DNA of 64,000 nucleotides from Physella acuta (Eukaryota; Mollusca; Gastropoda; Physidae), in assembly GCF_028476545.1 (NCBI RefSeq), contig NW_026731983.1:1008501-1072500 (forward strand), read 5' to 3'. Of this stretch, positions 23,161 through 34,828 are shown in pieces; position 1 is the first letter of the stretch, and the number at the start of each line of letters is the position of its first letter. The notes under the pieces are model-generated. The model had not been told where the DNA came from and made no database searches. It worked only from the letters and a program-made list of their open reading frames with translations. Position numbers and translations under genes: made by a program.

Positions 23161-26100
23161 ATGCAGCAGGAACCAGCCAGGAACTGGAGGCTGCTTCTGG
23201 GACTGTCAGGCATGGTAGTCGGCCTTGTCCTTCACACCGTGGGTCAAGGTCAGCCTTACTGGGCCAGCTTCACGCCCGAAAACTCATCTAAATCTGTGTA
23301 CACGGGACTGTGGGAGGTCTGCGGTGAGCTCGGCTGTTACAGGACAGCAATCGACAGTATCAGTAAGCTCACGTTCAATCGACAGTATCAGTAAGCTAAC
23401 GTTTCATAGACAGTAACAGCTAACGTTCAATCGACAGTATCAGTAAGCTAACGTTCAATCGACAGTATCAGTAAGCTCACGTTCTATCGACAGTATCAGT
23501 AAGCTCACGTTCTATCGACAGCATCAGTAAGCTCACGTTCAATCGACAGTATCAGTAAGCTAACGTTTCATAGACAGTAACAGCTAACGTTCAATCGACA
23601 GTATCAGTAAGCTAACGTTCAATCGACAGTATCAGTAAGCTCACGTTCTATCGACAGTATCAGTAAGCTAACGTTCTATCGACAGTATCAATAAGCTAAC
23701 CTTCAATCGACAGTATCAGTAAGCTAACGTTCAATCGACAGTATCAGTAAGCTAACGTTTCATAGACAGCATCAGTAAGCTCACGTTCTATCGACAGCAT
23801 CAGTAAGCTCACGTTCTGTCGACAGTATCAGTAAGCTAACGTTCAATCGACAGTATCAGTAAGCTCACGTTCTATCGACAGTATCAGTAAGCTCACGTTC
23901 TATCGACAGTATCAGTAAGCTCACGTTCAATCGACAGTATCAGTAAGCTCACGTTCTATCGACAGTATCAGTAAGCTCACGTTCAATCGACAGTATCAGT
24001 AAGCTAACGTTCAATCGACAGTATCAGTAAGCTCACGTTCTATCGACAGTATCAGTAAGCTCACGTTCTATCGACAGTATCAATAAGCTCACGTTCGATC
24101 GACAGCATCAGTAAACTAACGTTCTATGGACAGTATCAGTAAGCTCACGTTCAATCGACAGTATCAGTAAGCTCACGTTCTATCGACAGTATCAGTAAGC
24201 TCACGTTCGATCGACAGCATCAGCAAGCTCACGTTCAATCGACAGTATCAGTAAGCTCACGTTCAGTCGACAGTATCAGTAAGCTAACGTTCAATCGACA
24301 GTATCAGTAAGCTCACGTTCTATCGACAGCATCAGTAAGCTCACGTTCAACCGACAGTATCAGTAAGCTCACGTTCAATCAACAGCATCAGTAAGCTAAC
24401 GTTCTATCGACAGTATCAGTAAGCTCATGTTCAATCGACAGTGTCAGTAAGCTCACGTTCAATCGACAGTATCAGTAAGCTCACGTTCAATCGACAGCAT
24501 CAGTAAGCTAACGTTCTATCGACAGTATCAGTAAGCTCACGTTCTATCGACAGTATCAGTAAGCTCACGTTCTATCGACAGTATCAGTAAGCTAACCATC
24601 AATCAACAGCATCAGTAAGCTCACGTTCTATCGACAGTATCAGTAAGCTCACGTTCAGTCGACAGTATCAGTAAGCTAACGTTCAATCGACAGTATCAGT
24701 AAGCTCACGTTCTATCGACAGCATCAGTAAGCTCACGTTCAACCGACAGTATCAGTAAGCTCACGTTCAATCAACAGCATCAGTAAGCTAACGTTCTATC
24801 GACAGTATCAGTAAGCTCATGTTCAATCGACAGTGTCAGTAAGCTCACGTTCAATCGACAGTATCAGTAAGCTCACGTTCAATCGACAGCATCAGTAAGC
24901 TAACGTTCTATCGACAGTATCAGTAAGCTCACGTTCTATCGACAGTATCAGTAAGCTCACGTTCTATCGACAGTATCAGTAAGCTAACCATCAATCAACA
25001 GCATCAGTAAGCTCACGTTCTATCGACAGTATCAGTAAGCTCACGTTCAGTCGACAGTATCAGTAAGCTAACGTTCAATCGACAGTATCAGTAAGCTCAC
25101 GTTCTATCGACAGCATCAGTAAGCTCACGTTCAACCGACAGTATCAGTAAGCTCACGTTCAATCAACAGCATCAGTAAGCTAACGTTCTATCGACAGTAT
25201 CAGTAAGCTCATGTTCAATCGACAGTGTCAGTAAGCTCACGTTCAATCGACAGTATCAGTAAGCTCACGTTCAATCGACAGTATCAGTAAGCTAACCTTC
25301 AATCGACAGTATCAGTAAGCTCATGTTCAATAGGATGGTATAATGGTTGTCACGTTTTTTAATAGCTAGACATAGCAATTAACTATTTTATAGATTTTGT
25401 CTCAGTTATATTTTTTGTGTGTGGATAGTAAAAGGCCTTATGATCGGGTAGTATACTTTAAGAGATTGATCCTTGAACAAAACTACGGAAAACAACACTC
25501 TAAAGATTAAGGATTTAGAAAAAAATGTTTTTTTTTTCAAAAAGATACGCCCTTTCTTTTGTTATGTTACAATGTTAAAAATATATTTGTATATAGGCCC
25601 TATTCTTTCAAATCTATCTTCAAAGACGAATTACATTTTATGTAAAGCTTATAAGCATAGTTCTAAAAATTGTTTATTAGGTTTAACATCAACTATGGGT
25701 CCAACTGTGTCATATCACTGACTTGTTGTATAAGGTTTAACATTCAACTTTGTCATATCACTGATATGTTGCATAAGGTTTAACATTCAAGTGCGTCATA
25801 TCACTGACTTGTTGTGTAAGGTTTAACATTTAACTGTGTAATACTACTGACATGTTGTATAATGTTTATCATTCGACTGGGTCATATCGATAGCATGGTG
25901 TATAGCGTTTAACCTTTACATTTTGACAGCCTTGACCCCCAGCTACCACGCCAGCCGAGCTTTCGCCATCATGGGAGTTTTGTCCGGAGCTGCAGCGGTT
26001 CTCACGATATTTCTCTACGTGTTTCAAGTTAAGCTCATCTACGTCACCCTCTCGGCAGCTTTGGGGGCCCTGTCTAGTAAGTTGTGGCTCTCAAACACAA

Positions 26101-29100
26101 TGGGCCCTGTCTAGTAAGTTGCGGCTCTCAAACACAAGGGGCCCTGTCTAGTAAGTTGTGGCTCTCAAACACAAACACAAGGGGCCCTGTCTAGTAAGTT
26201 GTGGCTCTCAAACACAAACACAAGGGGCCCTGTCTAGTAAGTTGTGGCTCTCAAACACAATGGGCCCTGTCTAGTAAGTTGTGGCTCTTAAACACAAACA
26301 CAATTGGCCCTGTCTAGTAAGTTGTGGCTCTCAAACACAAACACAAGGGGCCCTGTCTAGTAAGTTGTGGCTCTCAAACACAATGGGCCCTGTCTAGTAA
26401 GTTGTGGCTCTCAAACACAAACACAAGGGGCCCTGTCTAGTAAGTTGTGGCTCTCAAACACAAGGGGCCCTGTCTAGTAAGTTGTGGCTCTCAAGTACAA
26501 ACACAAGGGGCCCTGTCTAGTAAGTTGTGGCTCTCAAACACAAGGGGCCCTGTCTAGTAAGTTGTGGCTCTCAAACACAATGGGCCATGTCTAGTAAGTT
26601 GTGGCTCTCAAACACAATGGGCCCTGTCTAGTAAGTTGTGGCTCTCAAACACTAACACAAGGGGCCCTGTCTAGTAAGTTGTGGCTCTCAAACACTAACA
26701 CAAGGGGCCCTGTCTAGTAAGTTGTGGCTCTCAAACACAATGGGCCCTGTCTAGTAAGTTGTGGCTCTCAAACACAAACACAAGGGGCCCTGTCTAGTAA
26801 GTTGTGGCTCTCAAACACTAACACAAAAGCCCTGTCTAGTAAGTTGTGGCTCTCAAACACTAACACAATGGGCCCTGTCTAGTAAGTTGTGGCTCTCAAA
26901 CACAAACACAAGGGGCCCTGTCTAGTAAGTTGTGGCTCTCAAACACAAGGGGCCCTGTCTAGTAAGTTGTGGCTCTCAAACACAAGGGGCCATGTCTAGT
27001 AAGTTGTTGCTCTCAAACACAAGGGGCCCTGTCTAGTAAGTTGTGGCTCTCAAACACAAACACAAGAGGCCCTGTCTAGTAAGTTGTGGCTCTCAAACAC
27101 AAGGGGCCCTGTCTAGTAAGTTGTGGCTCTCAAACACAAACACAAGGGGCCCTGTCTAGTAAGTTGTGGCTCTCAAACACAAGGGGCCCTGTCTAGTAAG
27201 TTGTGGCTCTCAAACACAAGGGGCCCTGTCTAGTAAGTTGTGGCTCTCAAACACAAGGGGCCCTGTCTAGTAAGTTGTGGCTCTCAAACACAAGGGGCCC
27301 TGTCTAGTAATTTGTGGCTCTCAAACACAAGGGGCCCTGTCTAGTAAGTTGTGGCTCTCAAACACAAGGGGCCCTGTCTAGTAAGTTGTGGCTCTCAAAC
27401 ACAAGGGGCCCTGTCTAGTAAGTTGTGGCTCTCAAACACAAACACAAGAGGCCCTGTCTAGTAAGTTGTGGCTCTCAAACACAAGGGGCCCTGTCTAGTA
27501 AGTTGTGGGTCTCAAACACAAGGGGCCCTGTCTAGTAAGTTGTGGCTCTCTAACACAATGGGCCCTGTCTAGTAAGTTGTGGCTCTTAAACACAATGGGC
27601 CCTGTCTAGTAAGTTGTGGCTCTCGAACACAAGGGGCCCTGTCTAGTAAGTTGTGGCTCTCAAACACAAGGGGACCTGTCTAGTAAGTTGTGGCTCTCAA
27701 ACACAAGGGGCCCTGTCTAGTAAGTTGTGGCTCTCAAACACTAACACAAGGGGCCCTGTCTAGTAAGTTGTGGCTCTCAAACACAATGGGCCCTGTCTAG
27801 TAAGTTGTGGCTCTCAAGTACAAACACAAGGGGCCCTGTCTAGTAAGTTGTGGCTCTCAAACACAAGGGGCCCTGTCTAGTAAGTTGTGGCTCTCAAACA
27901 CAATGGGCCATGTCTAGTAAGTTGTGGCTCTCAAACACAATGGGCCCTGTCTAGTAAGTTGTGGCTCTCAAACACTAACACAAGGGGCCCTGTCTAGTAA
28001 GTTGTGGCTCTCAAACACTAACACAAGGGGCCCTGTCTAGTAAGTTGTGGCTCTCAAACACAATGGGCCCTGTCTAGTAAGTTGTGGCTCTCAAACACAA
28101 ACACAAGGGGCCCTGTCTAGTAAGTTGTGGCTCTCAAACACTAACACAAAAGCCCTGTCTAGTAAGTTGTGGCTCTCAAACACTAACACAATGGGCCCTG
28201 TCTAGTAAGTTGTGGCTCTCAAACACAAACACAAGGGGCCCTGTCTAGTAAGTTGTGGCTCTCAAACACAAGGGGCCCTGTCTAGTAAGTTGTGGCTCTC
28301 AAACACAAGGGGCCATGTCTAGTAAGTTGTTGCTCTCAAACACAAGGGGCCCTGTCTAGTAAGTTGTGGCTCTCAAACACAAACACAAGAGGCCCTGTCT
28401 AGTAAGTTGTGGCTCTCAAACACAAGGGGCCCTGTCTAGTAAGTTGTGGCTCTCAAACACAAACACAAGGGGCCCTGTCTAGTAAGTTGTGGCTCTCAAA
28501 CACAAGGGGCCCTGTCTAGTAAGTTGTGGCTCTCAAACACAAGGGGCCCTGTCTAGTAAGTTGTGGCTCTCAAACACAAGGGGCCCTGTCTAGTAAGTTG
28601 TGGCTCTCAAACACAAGGGGCCCTGTCTAGTAAGTTGTGGCTCTCAAACACAAGGGGCCCTGTCTAGTAAGTTGTGGCTCTCAAACACAAGGGGCCCTGT
28701 CTAGTAAGTTGTGGCTCTCAAACACAAGGGGCCCTGTCTAGTAAGTTGTGGCTCTCAAACACAAACACAAGAGGCCCTGTCTAGTAAGTTGTGGCTCTCA
28801 AACACAAGGGGCCCTGTCTAGTAAGTTGTGGGTCTCAAACACAAGGGGCCCTGTCTAGTAAGTTGTGGCTCTCTAACACAATGGGCCCTGTCTAGTAAGT
28901 TGTGGCTCTTAAACACAATGGGCCCTGTCTAGTAAGTTGTGGCTCTCGAACACAAGGGGCCCTGTCTAGTAAGTTGTGGCTCTCAAACACAAGGGGACCT
29001 GTCTAGTAAGTTGTGGCTCTCAAACACAAGGGGCCCTGTCTAGTAAGTTGTGGCTCTCAAACACTAACACAAGGGGCCCTGTCTAGTAAGTTGTGGCTCT

Positions 29101-32100
29101 CAAACACAATGGGCCCTGTCTAGTAAGTTGTGGCTCTCAAACACTAACACAAGGGGCCCTGTCTAGTAAGTTGTGGCTCTCAAACACAAGGGGCCCTGTC
29201 TAGTAAGTTGTGGCTCTCAAACACAAGGGGCCCTGTCTAGTAAGTTGTGGCTCTCAAACACAAACACAAGGGGCCCTGTCTAGTAAGTTGTGGCTCTCAA
29301 ACACAAGGGGCCCTGTCTAGTAAGTTGTGGCTCTCAAACACAAACACAAGGGGCCCTGTCTAGTAAGTTGTGGCTCTCAAACACAAGGGGCCCTGTCTAG
29401 TAAGTTGTGGCTCTCAAACACAAGGGGCCCTGTCTAGTAAGTTGTGGCTCTCAAACACAAGGGGCCCTGTCTAGTAAGTTGTGGCTCTCAAACACTAACA
29501 CAAGGGGCCCTGTCTAGTAAGTTGTGGCTCTCAAACACTAACACAAGGGGCCCTGTCTAGTAAGTTGTGGCTCTCAAACACTAACACAAGGGGCCCTGTC
29601 TAGTAAGTTGTGGCTCTCAAACACAAGGGGCCCTGTCTAGTAAGTTGTGGCTCTCAAACACAAGGGGCCCTGTCTAGTAAGTTGTGGCTCTCAAACACAA
29701 ACACAAGAGGCCCTGTCTAGTAAGTTGTGGCTCTCAAACACAAGGGGCCCTGTCTAGTAAGTTGTGGCTCTCAAACACAAGGGGCCCTGTCTAGTAAGTT
29801 GTGGCTCTCTAACACAAGGGGCCCTGTCTAGTAAGTTGTGGCTCTTAAACACAATGGGCCCTGTCTAGTAAGTTGTGGCTCTCGAACACAAGGGGCCCTG
29901 TCTAGTAAGTTGTGGCTCTCAAACACAAGGGGCCCTGTCTAGTAAGTTGTGGCTCTCAAACACAAGGGGCCCTGTCTAGTAAGTTGTGGCTCTCAAACAC
30001 TAACACAAGGGGCCCTGTCTAGTAAGTTGTGGCTCTCAAACACAATGGGCCCTGTCTAGTAAGTTGTGGCTCTCAAACACTAACACAAGGGGCCCTGTCT
30101 AGTAAGTTGTGGCTCTCAAACACAAGGGGCCCTGTCTAGTAAGTTGTGGCTCTCAAACACAAGGGGCCCTTTCTAGTAAGTTGTGGCTCTCAAACACAAA
30201 CACAAGGGGCCCTGTCTAGTAAGTTGTGGCTCTCAAACACAAGGGGCCCTGTCTAGTAAGTTGTGGCTCTCAAACACAAACACAAGGGGCCCTGTCTAGT
30301 TAGTTGTGGCTCTCAAACACAAGGGGCCCTGTCTAGTAAGTTGTGGCTCTCAAACACAAGGGGCCCTGTCTAGTAAGTTGTGGCTCTCAAACACAAGGGG
30401 CCCTGTCTAGTAAGTTGTGGCTCTGAAACACAAACACAAGAGGCCCTGTCTAGTAAGTTGTGGCTCTCAAACACAAGGGGCCCTGTCTAGTAAGTTGTGG
30501 CTCTCAAACACAAGGGGCCCTGTCTAGTAAGTTGTGGCTCTCAAACACAAGGGGCCATGTCTAGTAAGTTGTGGCTCTCAAACACAAACACAAGGGGCCC
30601 TGTCTAGTAAGTTGTGGCTCTCAAACACAAGGGGCCCTGTCTAGTAAGTTGTGGCTCTCAAACACAAACACAAAGGGCCCTGTCTAGTAAGTTGTGGCTC
30701 TCAAACACAAGGGGCCCTGTCTAGTAAGTTGTGGCTCTCAAACACAAGGGGCCCTGTCTAGTAAGTTGTGGCTCTCAAACACTAACACAAGGGGCCCTGT
30801 CTAGTAAGTTGTGGCTCTCAAACACTAACACAAGGGGCCCTGTCTAGTAAGTTGTGGCTCTCAAACACTAACACAAGGGGCCCTGTCTAGTAAGTTGTGG
30901 CTCTCAAACACAAACACAAGGGGCCCTGTCTAGTTAGTTGTGGCTCTCAAACACAAGGGGCCCTGTCTAGTAAGTTGTGGCTCTCAAACACAAGGGGCCC
31001 TGTCTAGTAAGTTGTGGCTCTCAAACACAAACACAAGGGGCCCTGTCTAGTAAGTTGTGGCTCTCAAACACAAGGGGCCCTGTCTAGTAAGTTGTGGCTC
31101 TCAAACACAAACACAAGGGGCCCTGTCTAGTAAGTTGTGGCTCTCAAACACAAGGGGCCCTGTCTAGTAAGTTGTGGCTCTCAAACACAAGGGGCCCTTG
31201 TCTAGTAAGTTGTGGCTCTCAAACACAAGGGGCCCTGTCTAGTAAGTTGTGGCTCTGAAACACAAACACAAGAGGCCCTGTCTAGTAAGTTGTGGCTCTC
31301 AAACACAAGGGGCCCTGTCTAGTAAGTTGTGGCTCTCAAACACAAGGGGCCCTGTCTAGTAAGTTGTGGCTCTCAAACACAAGGGGCCCTGTCTAGTAAG
31401 TTGTGGCTCTCAAACACAAGGGGCCCTGTCTAGTAAGTTGTGGCTCTCAAACACAAGGGGCCCTGTCTAGTAAGTTGTGGCTCTCAAACACAAGGGGCCA
31501 TGTCTAGTAAGTTGTGGCTCTCAAACACAAACACAAGGGGCCCTGTCTAGTAAGTTGTGGCTCTCAAACACAAGGGGCCCTGTCTAGTAAGTTGTGGCTC
31601 TCAAACACAAACACAAGGGGCCCTGTCTAGTAAGTTGTGGCTCTCAAACACAAGGGGCCCTGTCTAGTAAGTTGTGGCTCTCAAACACAAACACAAGAGG
31701 CCCTGTCTAGTAAGTTGTGGCTCTCAAACACAAGGGGCCCTGTCTAGTAAGTTGTGGCTCTCAAACACAAACACAAGGGGCCCTGTCTAGTAAATTGTGG
31801 CTCTCAAACACAAGGGGCCCTGTCTAGTAAGTTGTGGCTCTCAAACACAAGAGGCCCTGTCTAGTAAGTTGTGGCTCTCAAACACAATGGGCCCTGTCTA
31901 GTAAGTTGTGGCTCTCAAACACAATGGGCCATGTCTAGTAAGTTGTGGCTCTCAAACACAAACACAAGGGGCCCTGTCTAGTAAGTTGTGGCTCCTCAAA
32001 CACAATGGGCCCTGTCTAGTAAGTTTTGGCTCTCAAACACAATGGGCCCTGTCTAGCAAGTTGTGGCTCTAAAACACAATGGGCCCTGTCTAGTAAGTTT

Positions 32101-34599
32101 TGGCTCTCAAACACAATGGGCCCTGTCTAGCAAGTTGTGGCTCTCAAACACAATGGGCCCTGTCTAGTAAATTGTGGCTCTCAAACACAATGGGCCCTGT
32201 CTAGTAAGTTGTGGCTCTCAAACACAATGGGCCATGTCTAGTAAGTTGTGGCTCTCAAACACAATGGGCCATGTCTAGCAAGTTGTGGCTCTCAAACACA
32301 ATGGGCCATGTCTAGTAAGTTGTGGCTCTCAAACACAAACACAAGGGGCCCTGTCTAGTAAGTTGTGGCTCCTCAAACACAATGGGCCATGTCTAGTAAG
32401 TTGTGGCTCTCAAACACAAACACAAGGGGCCCTGTCTAGCAAGTTGTGGCTCTCAAACACAAGGGGCCCTGTCTAGTAAGTTGTGGCTCTCAAACACAAA
32501 CACAAGGGGCCCTGTCTAGCAAGTTGTGGCTCTCAAACACAAGGGGCCCTGTCTAGTAAGTTGTGGCTCTCAAACACAAACACAATGGGCCATGTCTAGT
32601 AAGTTGTGGCTCTCAAACACAAACACAAGGGGCCCTGTCTAGTAAGTTGTGGCTCTCAAACACAATGGGCCATGTCTAGTAAGTTGTGGCTCTCAAACAC
32701 AAACACAAGGGGCCCTGTCTAGCAAGTTGTGGCTCTCAAACACAAGGGGCCCTGTCTAGTAAGTTGTGGCTCTCAAACACAAGGGGCCCTGTCTAGTAAG
32801 TTGTGGCTCTCAAACACAAGGGGCCATGTCTAGTAAGTTGTGGCTCTCAAACACAAACACAAGGGGCCCTGTCTAGTAAGTTGTGGCTCTCAAACACAAG
32901 GGGCCCTGTCTAGTAAGTTGTGGCTCTCAAACACTAACACAAGGGGCCCTGTCTAGTAAGTTGTGGCTCTCAAACACTAACACAAGGGGCCCTGTCTAGT
33001 AAGTTGTGGCTCTCAAACACAAACACAAGGGGCCCTGTCTAGTAAGTTGTGGCTCTCAAACACAATGGGCCCTGTCTAGTAAGTTGTGGCTCTCAAACAC
33101 AAACACAAGGGGCCCTGTCTAGTAAGTTGTGGCTCTCAAACACAAACACAAGGGGCCCTGTCTAGTAAGTTGTTGCTCTCAAACACAATGGGCCCTGTCT
33201 AGCAAGTTGTAGCTCTCAAACACAATGGGCCCTGTCTAGTAAGTTGTGGCTCTCAAACACAAGGGGCCCTGTCTAGTAAGTTGTGGCTCTCAAACACAAG
33301 GGGCCCTGTCTAGTAAGTTGTGGCTCTCAAACACAATGGGCCCTGTCTAGTAAGTTGTGGCTCTCAAACACAAACACAAGGGGCCCTGTCTAGCAAGTTG
33401 TGGCTCTCAAACACAAACACAAGGGGCCCTGTCTAGCAAGTTGTGGCTCTCAAACACAAGGGGCCCTGTCTAGTAAGTTGTGGCTCTCAAACATAAGGGG
33501 CCCTGTCTAGCAAGTTGTGGCTCTCAAACACAAGGGGCCCTGTCTAGTAAGTTGTGGCTCTCAAACATAAGGGGCCCTGTCTAGTAAGTTGTGGCTCTCA
33601 AACACAAGGGGCCCTGTCTAGCAAGTTGTGGCTCTCAAACACAATGGGCCCTGTCTAGTAAGTTGTGGCTCTCAAACACAAGGGGCCCTGTCTAGTAAGT
33701 TGTGGCTCTCAAACACAAGGGGCCCTGTCTAGTAAGTTGTGGCTCTCAAACACAATGGGCCCTGTCTAGTAAGTTGTGGCTCTCAAACACAATGGGCCCT
33801 GTCTAGTAAGTTGTGGCTCTCAAACACAAACACAAGGGGCCCTGTCTAGTAAGTTGTTGCTCTCAAACACAAGGGGCCCTGTCTAGTAAGTTGTGGCTCT
33901 CAAACACAATGGGCCCTGTCTAGTAAGTTGTGGCTCTCAAACACAAGGGGCCCTGTCTAGTAAGTTGTGGCTCTCAAACACAAACACAAGGGGTCCTGTC
34001 TAGTAAGTTGTGGCTCTCAAACACAAGGGGCCCTGTCTAGTAAGTTGTGGCTCTCAAACACAAACACAAACACAAGGGGCCCTGTCTAGTAAAGGAAGAC
34101 TGAAGTCGGAGTCAACTGGCCTTATTTTGCATTACGTGTTAACATGTAGGAGTTAATTGAGTTCGAAAGCCCCTTTAGCTTTACAATGAAGAACGATGAA
34201 GATAAAGGGGAAAGATATGTTAGCATAAATAACTATTTAAATAATTAAAATCATATTCAGAATTTGGGTGTAAAATAGTTCGTCATAAGTGCAATAGAAA
34301 TAATTACGTAATTAGAAAATTTTCTGAGTGTCTTCTGTGTGATTTTGTTTTATGTGAATTACCTTACAAGCCAATTTTGTTTTATGTGAAGTACCTGAAA
34401 AGCAATTTTGTGTTATGATCCTGTAACAGGTGTAAGTATCGGTGTGTGTGCAGTGTCGTGGGTCACATACCTGGATGAATCATCTGGCGACACAACGGTT
34501 AAATGCGGGTTCGCATTTTACCTTAGCTTGATTGGATGTATTGTAATTCTTACAAGCAGCGCAGTGTCATTGTTGATGATCATCAAATTCAGTCGCTAG
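23161..34599 (+). CDS. Claudin/PMP22-like four-transmembrane protein, three exons
   Basis: Coding exons are 23161-23362, 25930-26076 and 34430-34599, joined by GT-AG introns of 2.6 and 8.4 kb. Both junctions are phase 1 and join without a break, giving 172 residues ending in KFSR. The membrane segments fall at about residues 9-28, 76-99, 104-129 and 142-168. The first outer loop has the claudin-type signature: W34, G49-L50-W51, C54 and C59. Family members form cell junctions or act as small tetraspan adaptors in the plasma membrane. Length fits small invertebrate claudin-like/PMP22 proteins. ATG 23161 is chosen because it lies three bases after a CAG acceptor; a frame open upstream from 23119 could add 14 residues (MQKSHVHLFLMWQV) if no intron precedes. 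Donors are ATCA|GTAAGC and TCTA|GTAAGT. Both introns are dominated by repeat arrays that begin exactly at these donors. Confidence 0.82.
23363..25332 (+). repeat. 28-bp minisatellite seeded by the exon 1 splice donor
   Basis: About 70 units of 28 bp filling most of intron 1. Each unit consists of the first 14 intronic bases (GTAAGCTCACGTTC) and a copy of the last 14 exonic bases (AATCGACAGTATCA), so nearly every unit recreates the donor TATCA|GTAAGC. Base changes alternate between units (CTCACG or CTAACG, CAATC or CTATC). A higher-order repeat of 392 bp (14 units) is visible from the GTTCAGTC variant at about 24261, 24653 and 25045. Translation past the true donor meets TAA made by the next unit's own GTAA. 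Confidence 0.95.
25681..25929 (+). repeat. 43-bp repeat leading into the exon 2 acceptor
   Basis: Five diverged units starting GTTTAACATT and containing TCATATCACTGA, followed by a partial sixth unit (GTTTAACCTTTACATTTTGACAG) that is the exon 2 acceptor itself. The units lie immediately upstream of the exon. Confidence 0.75.
26077..34092 (+). repeat. 37/43-bp minisatellite (8 kb) seeded by the exon 2 splice donor
   Basis: About 200 units occupy nearly all of intron 2. The unit begins with the intronic GTAAGTTGTGGCTCTCAAAC and ends with GGGGCCCTGTCTA, a copy of the last 13 bases of exon 2, so each unit presents a full donor GTCTA|GTAAGT. Two length classes alternate, 37 bp and 43 bp, differing by a CAAACA/CTAACA insert. 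Segmental duplication is evident: rare variants (CTCAAGTACAA at 26491 and 27814; CTCTCTAACAC at 27545 and 28868) repeat at a 1323-bp spacing. From about 31.9 kb AATGGGCC and TAGCAAG variants dominate. Confidence 0.97.
34093..34210 (+). mobile_element. Decayed SINE S1 fragment at the end of intron 2
   Basis: GACTGAAGTCGGAGTCAACTGGCC resembles the GCTGAAATCGGAGTCAATGGCC block of the S1 SINE; a GAGTTCGAAAGCCCC B-box relic and AAGAACGATGAAGATAAA tail follow. Confidence 0.5.
34341..34429 (+). repeat. 31-bp repeat whose last unit is the exon 3 acceptor
   Basis: Three units beginning (A/G)ATTTTGTTTTATGTGAA; the third, AATTTTGTGTTATGATCC followed by TGTAACAG, is the functional acceptor of exon 3. 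Confidence 0.7.
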
Positions 34600-34623
34600 T
34601 GCTACTCACACACTTGCTTTTGT

Positions 34624-34765
34624 TTTCAGGTGAGGGCATTAATAAGACAGTTTTATTTAATCTCATTATGTGTCATCATGGGATACATGACTGATACTAA
34701 TTATTTAATTGCTCTCCATTGCTAGTTAATGTTATATACTTAACCTGTCTATCTTCTAGTTTACA
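34624..34765 (+). other. Possible 3' UTR intron of the claudin-like gene
   Basis: Thirty bases after the stop codon stands TTTTCAG|GTGAGG, a good donor; TATCTTCTAG before 34761 is a good acceptor. An exon starting TTTACACAAAATGGCATCC would follow and run toward the next minisatellite. A junction this close to the stop would not trigger decay. No polyadenylation signal could be placed, so the gene's 3' end is open. Confidence 0.35.
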
Positions 34766-34828
34766 CAAAATGGCATCCTCCAAGAAGACAGATCCTGTGT
34801 TGTCGGTTGTGGTTACAGCGCCGGTCGA

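Noticed and set aside
23363-34092. Regular short repeats resembling a CRISPR array
   Set aside because: The units are directly contiguous with no unique spacers, lie in a spliced animal gene, and have no associated cas genes.
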